64,000 nt of DNA, from NCBI GenBank assembly GCA_905250025.1, contig CAJNOJ010000312.1, forward strand, positions 1-64,000, written 5' to 3'. Both the position numbers and the translations under genes were made by a program. The DNA is from Adineta ricciae (Eukaryota > Rotifera > Eurotatoria > Adinetida > Adinetidae). Below, piece by piece: positions 1-9,441 of this stretch; within the stretch, counting starts at the first letter, position 1; each line of letters begins with the position of its first letter. The notes beneath the pieces are model-generated. The model did no database searches. It worked only from the letters and a program-made list of their open reading frames with translations, and had not been told where the DNA came from.

Positions 1-1130
1 TTGACAAATTATCTGCGATTGAATTGGACAATAACGATTGGGACTTTTTAGTATCATTAAACCGTGTATTAAATCCGTTCGCTCTTGCGACGGTTATGAT
101 GTCTGGCAAGAATTATCCATCTATTGGCTTGACTTATCACGCAATACAAAAATTGAAACATTTTTGTGAAATTGACGATGGTGGAAATGAACACGTCAAT
201 GCATTTAAAAAGTTATTATTGTCCAAGATCTGCAAATACTTTTATCAAGATGTGGAACAAGTCGATCACTTTCAGGTAAATCATACTCGATTAAAACGAC
301 TGGTAGTATTGGAGCTCATCAGGAGAGTATGCAGTGAGGCGCATTAAGTTGTCAGATAAATGTGATGACAGTAGTTACATGTAGTGATCCTGTGTATTTA
401 GTTACTTGTTTCTATGAGTCGTAGTTGCTTTTGGATATTAAACTGATCACGAAAGATATTCTGATCTGCTTAGTTCAGTATAGAACTTCTCAGAGCATGA
501 AATATGCCAATGTCATACTCAACTTATTTTTGCTTTTAGAAACATGCATTTTTTGATCCAGTTGCACATCTTAGTTTGAATGACAATGAAAAAACTCAAT
601 GTGAGAAATATATCAAGAATTTGATACTAGGCGATATTTATCCTCAAAGAGCTTCTCAGTTGGATTCGACTCAAACTTCATTGCCAACTAACACGATTCC
701 AACGTCATCAACAACACAATCTCAAGTGCATCAGTCAGTTCCACAATCTGCATTGCTGAAGCGATCAACTTATGATGACTTTATTGCGGCATGCGGTCAA
801 GACCATTTTGAGCGTGAAACTATAAGAGAAAAAAGCAAACGCGTTGGTCTCATTGAAGAATTGAAGTATTTTCGGGCAGCTGTACAGGATTTCAACGCAA
901 AAAGAAAACCTTCGACAACAGCCGCAGTTGAGTTTTGGAAATCTCATCATATACATTTACCACAATTATGACATTTAGCGAAAGTTCACCTCGTTACATG
1001 TGCAACAAGTGTTGCTAGTGAAAGTGCTTTCTCTTGCTACGCGTACGTGGCTCGCAAAGAACGAGCAAAGCTTTCAGCTGACAATTTAGCTTATACAGTC
1101 TTCTTAAAAGACAAATTCGATCGAGAATGA
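1..1130 (+). mobile_element. hAT-family transposase, 3' part, one in-frame stop
   Basis: The reading frame is open from the window edge (codons from base 3), so the 5' part lies outside. The first exon encodes the hAT core with W-x2-L-x5-VLNPFALAT and an SG-x2-YPS motif, then reaches a donor at 276. An acceptor AG at 538-539 restores the same phase and gives KHAFFDPVAHL, the hAT position usually written LDPR. The last exon continues to a TGA at 969-971, which falls between LPQL and HLAKVHL where a Trp (TGG) is expected. The same frame then gives the hAT C-terminal dimerisation motif (ATSVASESAFS, ARKERAKLS) and ends at the TGA at 1128-1130. An intron with preserved phase and only one stop suggest a young or host-retained copy. 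No terminal inverted repeat could be identified. The call rests on motif recognition. Confidence 0.8.
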
Positions 1131-1726
1131 AGTTCATATCGTGGTCTTGTGACGTAATCTTTCTGCAAATTGTTATTTTGTTTTTCTTTTCTTTGGTTAT
1201 ATGCATGTGTTTACAAATCGGAAAAATCCCATCTATCATAGAAGAAAAGAGAATACGAAAAAACCAACATAATAAACTTTATTGGAAAAATCCTAGTGAC
1301 GAATGCGGAGACTACCCATACATCGAAAATATCAATAAGTACATTTATCGAACGTAAAGTTGCATGAAAATTGATATATTCGAGTTCTTTCCTTCGAAAA
1401 ACCGAATCACAGTGAAAGGCTTAAGCTTCTGGATCTTTTGATATAATGAGTACTGTGCTGATCAGAAGAACTTTTGCCTATACATGAAAAAACTTGTTCA
1501 ATTCGGCTCACCATTTTTCCGACGTTAGGAAACATTGCCCATTGATTTGAAGATCCTGGTTACGCTACTACTCTCGCTATCATACATTGGTATCCAATTT
1601 AATGAGAGATAATAAAGTCACATATACAGCAGCGCAATTAAAAAAGCGTTATTTTATTCTTCTTTATTTCAAGACTGTATATAGGGTATTTTTATGGAAA
1701 AAACACTGATGTGTCTGTATTTGCCT
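1131..1726. other. Intergenic, A+T-rich
   Basis: No coding sequence I can support. The first part is probably the 3' flank of the hAT element. A short open frame at 1127-1357 starts inside the transposase stop region and resembles nothing I know. No terminal inverted repeat or target-site duplication was found that would close the hAT element. Confidence 0.5.
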
Positions 1727-2662
1727 TTAATTGACACGAAGACTAACATCGAATATATTGTCGCGATTTCTCATAAATTCGAAGAAAGTAAGCGATGGTT
1801 GTAATCTTTTCTCGTCGGAACTATTAAACGTTGCGATTACACCTCTATGCGCTTTTCTTCGATAAGTTTCGTAACTGTTATGATTTCCAGCGTGTAGCAG
1901 CACTCTTTCAGTATTGTTATCGTTCGCCGCAGCAGCGATCCTGCCCGCTCCACCAGGACCGAAAGCTAATCGGGCCATTGTGGTTCTGTTAGCCCTTGTA
2001 ACTTCCCAGCCGGTCGGATCGTTATGATATTTTGTGAGAGCCTCAATGGCTCCTTCTGTACGTTGAATTACTTTCCATATTCTCTCATTGGAAAATGTCG
2101 GATCATTCGTGGATTCTGACGAGTTGTCAACTGATTTTGGATCTTCACATTCATCCGCACCACCTTCCAAAGCATCTAATAAATCTTCGTCATACCGAAA
2201 ATAATGCCGCAAATCAACCAAAGCTAAATCAAAACTTTCCAATGCATAAATTGCAGCTTCGTCGTCTTCCATAGTCCATTCACTATCTGTGGACTTAACA
2301 GAAGTTGCTTTCGCGGTGTCGTCATCATCTTCATCAAAGTTTTGCAAAGCGCTACGTAAAAGAGTTATGATCGATGATATAGTAATACGTCTATCATTCA
2401 AGACAATGTCGTTTCGCTGTTGACTTAGCGCTTCAGCAACATCACGAAGATCTAGATCGAAGACATGTAATACCATACAACGCGCAAAGCTGTCGTCGCG
2501 AGAATCATCATTGTCTTTTGTAAGTCGAAATCCTAACGCGAATTTAATAATATATAAATTGTTGGCCATTGAGTTATCATCGCTTCCTAAAAAAGAGATG
2601 CCACTAAAGAATAATCCTAAAGATTCTTTCAATAATATACAACAGGCGTCAAAATTGATCAA
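1727..2662 (-). CDS. Unrecognised acidic protein
   Basis: An open frame of up to 311 codons with host-like codon use. It is bounded upstream by a stop at 2663-2665. The first ATG is at 2567-2569 (residue 32 of the frame), so either translation starts there or an upstream exon splices in; a possible acceptor (TATTGAAAG) lies in the first 40 bases. The protein has acidic runs (DEDDDD near the middle), a glycine/alanine stretch (AFGPGGAGRIAAAA) in the last third and no predicted membrane segment or signal peptide. I do not recognise the family. It lies between transposon remnants, so a domesticated or passenger gene is possible but not shown. Confidence 0.5.
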   Translation of the reverse strand: MINFDACCILLKESLGLFFSGISFLGSDDNSMANNLYIIKFALGFRLTKDNDDSRDDSFARCMVLHVFDLDLRDVAEALSQQRNDIVLNDRRITISSIITLLRSALQNFDEDDDDTAKATSVKSTDSEWTMEDDEAAIYALESFDLALVDLRHYFRYDEDLLDALEGGADECEDPKSVDNSSESTNDPTFSNERIWKVIQRTEGAIEALTKYHNDPTGWEVTRANRTTMARLAFGPGGAGRIAAAANDNNTERVLLHAGNHNSYETYRRKAHRGVIATFNSSDEKRLQPSLTFFEFMRNRDNIFDVSLRVN

Positions 2663-2867
2663 TCATCAAATATAAGACCATTTCTCCTCTCCGTATCCTA
2701 GAAAATAACGCATCCGGCAGAGTAAATTAGCCGCTCGGTATTTTGCACTAACTCTCTTAACGTACATCGAATCCATACGGTTCTTCCTTTGATCGATTTG
2801 TCCATCTATTCTCTACAAAAATCAGTATTTTGTGTTCGAAATAATAGATCACATTACATTCCAAATA

Positions 2868-3085
2868 ATGAAGGACGAAGACGTACAAAACATCGAACTT
2901 TCAAAATATCAAAATGGTAATACTCCAACAAAAATCCGTCACAATTTCAACCGTGCATTCGGTCTAGTAAAAGTATAAAGGTAGTGTCTACGATCCGTCG
3001 ATCAGGCGTTATTAGACTATCAACTGCATCCGGTCGTCGACGCACTCCGAAGACCAAGGACAATGTTCGAGAAATGAAGAACCTT
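2868..3085 (+). mobile_element. mariner-like transposase N-terminal fragment
   Basis: An ATG at 2868 opens a helix-turn-helix-like region (NGNTPTKIRHNF). A change of frame near 2965-2985 leads into STIRRSGVIRLST-x-SGRRRTP-x-TKDNVREMK. The second part matches the mariner/Tc1 pattern in which a helix-turn-helix is followed by a GRPR/GRRR-type basic motif and an R-x-V/I-K segment. The catalytic DDE/D part is absent. The similarity stops at about 3085, just where G-rich telomere-like sequence begins, so the element looks truncated at that point. The family call rests on this short motif only. Confidence 0.55.
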
Positions 3086-3197
3086 GAGAGTGAAAGTGAG
3101 AGAACTGAGGAGGGTGAGGGTGTCCACGCTCTTTAATTACATTCACATTCTTAGCCTTACACCTCAAACCCTCACCCACACCCACACACCCTCAAGA
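3086..3197. repeat. Telomere-like G-rich tract facing a C-rich tract
   Basis: The plus strand carries a purine-rich stretch with GAGGAGGGTGAGGGTG (3108-3123). About 40 bases on, at 3161-3195, it carries CCCTCACCCACACCCACACA, which is the same kind of repeat on the other strand. The two tracts face each other. The units resemble the TGTGGG-type telomere repeats reported for bdelloid rotifers, so this may be an interstitial telomere remnant. Similar tracts occur at 7282-7311 and 60375-60416. The telomere reading is inference. Confidence 0.5.
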
Positions 3198-3465
3198 TTA
3201 TATCCTGCTTCAGCTTTATGTATGATGCACTCTTTTGTGGGCAAAACATCCCTTAGGCATCGAAGAATATTTGATTTCATATAAAATAAGCTGCTAGAAA
3301 TACAGTAAACGAATGGAGTTTTGGAGTACCGTCTGAAGTATCGGAGTAATTATTAGAATCCTGGAGTGACGTTCTCCCTTGTCTATGTATGTCTTCTTAA
3401 ATTCTTTCATTTCGATTAAATAGCATTTTTCATTAAGAAGAGTTCGCAAAAAATCTGATAATTAT
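3198..3465. other. Intergenic, no feature seen
   Basis: A+T-rich sequence with a short irregular repeat of GGAGT-type words around 3317-3370 (TGGAGTTTTGGAGTACC, CGGAGTAA, TGGAGTGACG). No gene, RNA or transposon end was recognised. Confidence 0.4.
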
Positions 3466-4862
3466 TCAGTGGTCTTCGGTAGCACTGCGCTCATTTTTGA
3501 TAAAGTTTCCAGTGACTGATTTCATTACGAAAGAAAATGAGAATATGAAAGTGAGAATACAAATGTAAATCTCAGAAGAAAAATTGATACTCAGAAAGTC
3601 ACCACTATTTTCATTATATGCTCGCGTTTGCTTTTTTACTTCTAGTCTCTCATTTAAACTACCTGTTTCAATATTACCTTGTTCAATAGCACGGTGCAGA
3701 ATATTTTCAGCTTGTTCCACATCCAAACTATGTACTGAAGATCTACTTGGGTTATCCGTGTGGTTAATCTCTGCATCCATTTTTCGTATGTCGTTTAACT
3801 GTTCTTTGTCTACAAATACTGCCGAGTGTTCACCCAATGGAAATTTGGTAGCAATAACTTCAATCGACTGATCAGTTGTAATAAATTTTTCGGATAAAAT
3901 ACGAAGAATAGCGCTCTTAACATAACAGTACAATAAGTTCAGTAATTACTCGAGATTTTTTGTGAATGATAAATACGATAGAAAAAATATTTTTACCTGA
4001 GTTGCTCCAGATTGGTCTGTTGCTTGCGTCGTTTTAGAAACGCAAGCACGACGATATTGGGCGTCAAGGACTACACACAAGGCGCCACCTATAACCACAA
4101 ACCCGAACCAATGATGCCAAAGCAACTCTTCTTCAATATATCCGTTATAACGCGCCCATAATACCATCAGAGCACATGTTAATATTGTTTGTAATGTTTT
4201 AAGAGCTCGTTCGGACGCGTCTTTATCGGCCGATTTCAGCTCTTTGTATATGTTCCATTCTTGAATGAACAGAGGAGCTAGCACAGATTCAAAATTGATT
4301 ACGTCATATCTTGATGAAATTTGCTCTTGAGTAGTCGTATTTTGAACTAAATTTAGTGCCTCTAATGATTTGCTTGCATGTTCAAACAAAAAATTGTCCA
4401 CACATTGATTGTATGATCTACAAATTTTTTGTACGAGAGCGTCGCTGATTTGTTTCATTTTCAATAAAACCTCTCTATTTTGACCTTGGTTGATTAATAC
4501 GCCCCTTTCAACTATAGATCTTCCCCTATCTTGCACCCATGGTAATAATCTTTCAATCATTTTTGTTGATCTTTGTCGACGATCAAGACGTCCATATTTT
4601 GTGGACTTCAAGCACAAAACAGATATAACCAGTTCAAATGACATATTCAATCCATAAGGTAATCTTGCGTTTTTGTCAGGATGATCATGTTCAAGAAACT
4701 TCAACAAAATATACCGAATACTATCATGCAACTGTTGCTTTGTTGGTAAACGGTTGTTCCTTTCAGGTTCTTCAAGTAAATCAATCGCTGTTCGGCGTAA
4801 CAGAGCATTACCCAACAGACAGTTTAAGTTTGACTGAGGCTGGTCTTTCAATGATAAGCTCT
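3466..4862 (-). CDS. Unrecognised membrane protein, at least two exons
   Basis: The main exon covers 4862 down to about 3998. Its frame has no ATG near the start: it runs back through TTG to a TAG at 4861-4863, which sits inside an acceptor-like CTATATAG, so an upstream 5' exon is likely and was not found. The exon ends at a GTAAAA donor after ATQ. The next exon can start after TTATGTTAAG (about 3918) in the same phase and gives SAILRILSEKF. The protein has a helical N-terminal two thirds and then two membrane segments (around TILTCALMVLWA and GFVVIGGALCVVL), followed by a cytoplasmic-type tail. The 3' end is uncertain: the frame ends at 3466 with a third hydrophobic stretch that may be intronic. 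I do not recognise the family. Confidence 0.45.
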
Positions 4863-6088
4863 ATATAGCTGAATCTAGTACACTTTCACATTGCAATAAA
4901 AATTACTTTGAAACCACTAATCAATTCATTTGAAGCCATTATCTAAATGGAAGACGAATATTATTTGATGATACTACCTTAATGCAATAAATCCAATATT
5001 ATGAAAAATATTTTTCGAGATGGACTTTTTGCATTCTGAGTAGATATCATTTTTGTCCTTCTATTTCCTTTAAATCTCTGAAAAACTAGCTCCCGTCATT
5101 CTTCGATTTGATGCGTTATAGCGTTTTCCCGGAAACTCAAATTTGCCTTTATATCTCGTGACAAGATAAATAACCGTCCAAGGAAATTTCCTCATGGTCC
5201 TATACAGGAATTTCCCACTTTCCGAGCATGGAAATTAGGTAAGGACTTCTTATACGGATGTCCGTATAGTCCGTATAGCAGAATTCCCAATTTCCCAGCT
5301 TGGAAATTAGGTGAGGACTTCTTATACGGATGTCCGTATAGTGCAATCTCCCAATTTCTAACCATGCAAATTGAACACGTGAAAAATGTATGGTGAAGAG
5401 AAATACGTGTATAAAAAAGAGTACATTAATACTGTGGTCTAAAACTATTTATATTTTGTTTAAGATTTGTATTGGTACTCACCATATGTTCGATTTCCTA
5501 AACAGATATGTTCTGATGTGAGTCGTTTGAACGAGTTTAATTCCTTTTTTTTCGATTGTAAATGGAAAGACGCAGTATTTTGTTTTCCTTTTTTAAACGT
5601 TGTATTTGAATAAAGTATAGGACCAGATGGAGTAGATTCGTATTCAAGAGAAATAATAAATTTTATGATCCATCAATCTATTCAGAATCGACTATTATGC
5701 GATCGAAACGACAAAGAATAATGATATTTTCGTCTATATAGCAGCCCAGTTGGCAATAGTGAAGAAACTTTTTGAAAAAACTTTCTCAAGAAATATGAAT
5801 TATCAAAAAAATGTAATTTTCTCTTTCCGTTTCTCTTTCTTTTTATCGATAATAGCGTATAGACAACTTAATATTTTGAGGGTGTGAGAATGTCTGTAAA
5901 GTAACACGGAAAAAAGTTTGACGATAAAAGAAAAAAAAAATTTTCCGATTCTCTGGGTAATTTAAAATAACTTTTTCTTTTTTTTCTGCTGAAGAGAAAT
6001 AATAGTTACTTTTAAAAAGCCCGGCACGCTATGCCGACAAAACTTTAATGTAAAAGAATTGAAACAAGTAGCGCTCGTCGTGCCGACT
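4863..6088. other. Intergenic with tandem repeat
   Basis: About 1.2 kb without a supported gene. It contains the 72-bp tandem repeat at 5196-5345 (listed separately), several A/T homopolymer runs near 5930-5990, and one GAGGGTGTGAGA word at 5878-5889 that resembles the telomere-like tracts elsewhere. Nothing else was recognised. Confidence 0.5.
5196..5345. repeat. Two-copy 72-bp tandem repeat with an internal palindrome
   Basis: Two adjacent units share the words AATTTCCCA, TGGAAATTAGGT, AGGACTTCTTATACGGA and TGTCCGTATAGT. Each unit contains a near-perfect inverted repeat, TATACGGA-TG-TCCGTATA, at 5251-5268 and 5323-5340, exactly 72 bases apart. A third, degenerate start of the unit may follow at about 5348. 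Whether this is a minisatellite, a transposon end or a protein-binding array cannot be told from two copies. Confidence 0.7.
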
Positions 6089-6335
6089 TACCCAGGTCGA
6101 ACAATCCTATACTCGGATCCCACGTCGGATCCGAAACATGGATTTCCTGGATTTTCTAAGGGTCATCATAGAATATAGCTAGAAAGATCGCTCATAAAAT
6201 TTGCAACAACCGGCGGGATTTTTCTAGTCGGATTCCAATGCAATTCCGTTTCCAGGAATCCGATCGGATTTTGTCGGATGGTCGGATCCGGTAAGATCCG
6301 ATCGGATCCAGCATCGGATTTGTTGACCTGGGTAC
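6089..6335. mobile_element. Short non-coding DNA transposon (MITE) with TA flanks
   Basis: The left end TACCCAGGTCGAACAA (6089-6104) is mirrored by the right end TTGTTGACCTGGGTA (6320-6334), which gives terminal inverted repeats of about 14 bases with one indel. Both ends are bounded by TA, the target duplication typical of Tc1/mariner-type elements. Inside, CGGATCC/GGATCCG words recur near both ends (6115-6135 and 6230-6320), so the arms are partly palindromic well beyond the terminal repeats. There is no coding capacity. The size of about 245 bp fits a MITE. Confidence 0.7.
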
Positions 6336-7132
6336 TTGACCCTCGACTGCGGACGACAGCTATTTTTTTCGTGTCTCAATTGTGACACAAATTGATCTAA
6401 CAATTTTATACACGAAAGAAACAATTCAAATGTTTTGTGCAGATATATTTAGTAACTTTCGAAAACAAAATACTGAATTTTTTCTACTCTTTTTGGAGAG
6501 CCATATAAAAAACCTTAATTTTATACTACCAATGCAGAATGCAATAAGAAGAAAGAAACGATGATGCAATACAATAAGCACTAGGACTACTTCAATCGAA
6601 CAACATCACAACCATACATAATATGTCAAATGCGCCAGGAAGCATACACAAGAGTCAAAAATAAAGAACGTCAAACGTCAATCTTAGTCTGCTCTAAGTC
6701 AGTGTCACTTTCCCGGCATCATCACCCTCATCTACATAATTAAGCCCATCAACTTCACTGCCACGAGACCAAACGCTATTCTATCCAGAAACAGGCAACT
6801 CCACGAGCAACCCATTCCAACTCCGATCTATGAATCCAAATGGAACAAACGTCCAACCACCAGAGAATAATCTTAACATTAATGTAAATTCACATGAAAC
6901 ACCAATAAATGCTCATCAATTACTTGCAGACGTTTTATTTCTTCGTCTTTCCACAAGTCTCATAGGTTCCATAGCTTTACCGCAAGAGATCCGGACTACA
7001 TTTGACACACACCAATTTAACTGAGTTGTCTTTCGATATCTCAATTTTCCTCTTTCACTGCATTCAGCTGCGGTGATACACACGTTTCCTTGTAGCTCTA
7101 TAAATACCATACATGTAAAAGTCGAAGAGATT
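6336..7132. other. Intergenic
   Basis: No gene that I can support. A short frame at 6830-7024 starts with ATG and is rich in Asn and Pro, but it has no recognisable domain and no splice partner. The rest is unremarkable A+T-rich sequence. Confidence 0.4.
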
Positions 7133-7359
7133 ATTCGAGTATTAAACTTTCAGCTCGAGTTGTCAAGTTTTAAACTTCTAAAATTTAGAATTCGAAGCTT
7201 CGAGTTTTAAACTTTTAACTAATTGGCTATTAAATATCCACTAATTAAACGATAATTATTAATTGGCTAACTGATTACGACGGGGGTGTGGGTGTGGGTG
7301 AGGGTGTTGGGTATCAGTGTAAAACTCGAAAACTCGAAGAAGATGTTTAATACTCGAAT
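7133..7359. repeat. Foldback element with a telomere-like loop
   Basis: The left arm, about 7133-7176, begins ATTCGAGTATTAAAC and continues with further TCGAG words. The right arm, about 7314-7359, reads the same on the minus strand, starting ATTCGAGTATTAAAC. The arms of about 45 bases are roughly 80% alike by eye. The loop contains CGGGGGTGTGGGTGTGGGTG followed by AGGGTGTTGGG at 7281-7311, the purest telomere-like tract in the window. More ACTCGA/TCGAGT words lie just outside the arms (to about 7395). Confidence 0.6.
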
Positions 7360-7408
7360 CGAGTTAACGATTTCTACACTACTCGAAAATCTCGAATGAG
7401 GAAAGTAT

Positions 7409-7654
7409 GTGAATGCTGCATGTGAGTTATCAGGCGTTAATGATACGATCAAGTGCATTTTCAACTTGAAAGAGTTGATGAGAACGAATGAAAGAAAGAT
7501 TTCCCATTATGAGGACAGTCTGATAACATCGTCTTCTACTGAAGGGGTTGTTTGGGCAATATTTGCAGAAAGATTTCATATTCCAGAAGAGCGTTTGTAT
7601 GAACTGAGAAGAAATGTGATGAAAAAAAGTATATCGACTGATTCAACCAATTAA
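7409..7654 (+). pseudogene. Decayed alpha-carbonic anhydrase fragment, copy A
   Basis: The frame resembles the middle and C-terminal part of an alpha-carbonic anhydrase: LKELMRTNER, then YEDSLIT-x-SSTEGVVW, where active enzymes have Y-x-GSLTTPPCTE-x-V-x-W. The PPC of that signature is replaced here by S/T residues, and the zinc-binding HxH part is absent. The tail from DSLIT onward is close to the copy at 14450-14601. There is no credible start codon or signal peptide. It lies upstream of the ADP-ribosyltransferase gene, as copy B does. A fragment of a once active gene is the best reading. Confidence 0.6.
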
Positions 7655-9441
7655 TCAAAGAACTATCTTTAAAAATCATTAAACTTTTATCGCAAATGGT
7701 GTCTTTAGGCATTTCAGCAGTTTTTGGATTTTGATTATTTGTTACACTCATACTAAAATGCAGTGTGTTACCGTTTTCTATCTTTCCAATAAAACATTTA
7801 TGTAAATCAACGAAAAATATCTGTGTATTGTATTTTAACGGAATTTTGAAGAAACGTTGGTTTTTAAGACACGATAGGATATTTTCTACTTGGAAGAGAA
7901 CTGATTTGACTTAAGAAAACTGATGGCAGCTCAGCCTTTCTATATGATATCAAGGCAAAAAAGAAACACTTTCCGTGTAAACTGTTCTTCACAAGTGTCT
8001 CTGTCTCAGCGACAAAACTGTATGACCGTTCTCCTCAATGTTCTAATCAATAGGAGTTACCAGTCAAAATCATACGAGGACTGTCTGTACTTATATTACT
8101 TTCACTCTTAAGATAATATTCTTGAAAATCCATAAAATAGATCGTGAATTACTTAATTCATGCGCGTATTTAACCATTGGTTGTTGATTTACATGGAAAA
8201 TCTTCAATTTTATGAGAAACGATACCCATAGATCTCTATTGTTAATATTCACGAAATTCAATGTATCTTTACTCTACTATTACAGTAAGATTGAAAAAAA
8301 AATTATCGCTTAGTGGATCGATTTTCTCGGAGGATGTTTTGTGTATTCTTCGAGCAATTATTTTCGGGTTATGTATTGAACATATAGATCATATTACACA
8401 TTTCGAGTAATGATCATAGGAAAGAAGTTTGAGTATATTGTATAACGATGATCTTGACTAACACTAATTATGAAAAAAAATTCAGAATTGGGGAGTACAG
8501 CACTGTGTTACAGTATGGCTAACAATATCATTCATCACTCTAAAATAGTTCAAATTACTTTTTTGGTTACATTAAAGTGCAAATCTAAATCTAGTTGAAT
8601 CCATATTCTATACCGATTAATCAATTAATGTAAGTGGAAAACTTCGGGATTCAAAAACTAGAAGAAAATTTGCGCCTAATTTGTAAGGGTTAACTCATAG
8701 GGAATGTAAGAATTTTAATGATTGATGAATTTATTTAGCACACGATCTTGGTAGTATAGCGAAATTCAATAGTCGTTACACCTGATATTTCTCCGCGAAG
8801 AACTTTAAGAAGTCTACCGGTAATTGTTTTTGCACTCTACTATATATTTTATTTAAAAGAAAGAACAGAAGTAGTATTCAATTTATACGTGAGAGTATCA
8901 ACTATCCTTCCACCTTCAAATTATTGTAGTTTTACAATCGTCAATGACATGTAAATTAGTGGAAACGTTTGGAGGAAATTAAAATAATCGTACATTTGAT
9001 GATGAAGTTGTCTCATGATTATGCATTCTTTTAGAAGATCTGTGTTGATCGAATGGTCATCCATCACTCAGACGAAAATTTATGGGTAAAAGCACTCTCT
9101 TCCATCTTAATGAATTACGCTAAAATTCTTTTTCAAATCAACAATCCAAAATGATTGGAACCATGTTGGTACAAAATAATATTCTATTATTCCCTCTTTA
9201 AGGAACTCGTAATTGAAGTTGATTATAACAGAAATATATACATTTGCAACGTTGATGATTTTAAATTTAAACATCAAAGTGTTATGTGAAGTAATAAAAA
9301 CATTTGTTTTGCTCGTCGATCATCGTCTCTCTGAATATAATCGAGCACGTGATAGAAAGGAAAGGAAAAAAGTTCCAAAATAACGTCTACATACCATTTT
9401 GTTGTTTTGCACGTAATAAAAAGACATCGAAAAACAATCAA
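7655..9441. other. Non-coding spacer, haplotype A
   Basis: No gene supported. 7655-8150 matches 14602-15090 with small differences, and 9119-9441 matches 15267-15555. Between them, 8151-8573 has no counterpart in copy B, and 8612-9118 is absent from it. The last 140 bases, just before the ADP-ribosyltransferase ATG, are conserved between copies and probably hold its 5' untranslated region. Confidence 0.55.

Noticed and set aside
3086-3197. Penelope/Athena-type telomeric retroelement
   Set aside because: Telomere-like repeats are present, but no reverse transcriptase or other retroelement protein was found nearby.
6830-7024. Small Asn/Pro-rich gene
   Set aside because: Short, no domain, no splice partner, no second copy to test conservation.
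9304-9441. N-terminal extension of the ADP-ribosyltransferase
   Set aside because: The extension begins at a TTG (GTG in copy B), differs in length between copies and lies upstream of a conserved ATG.
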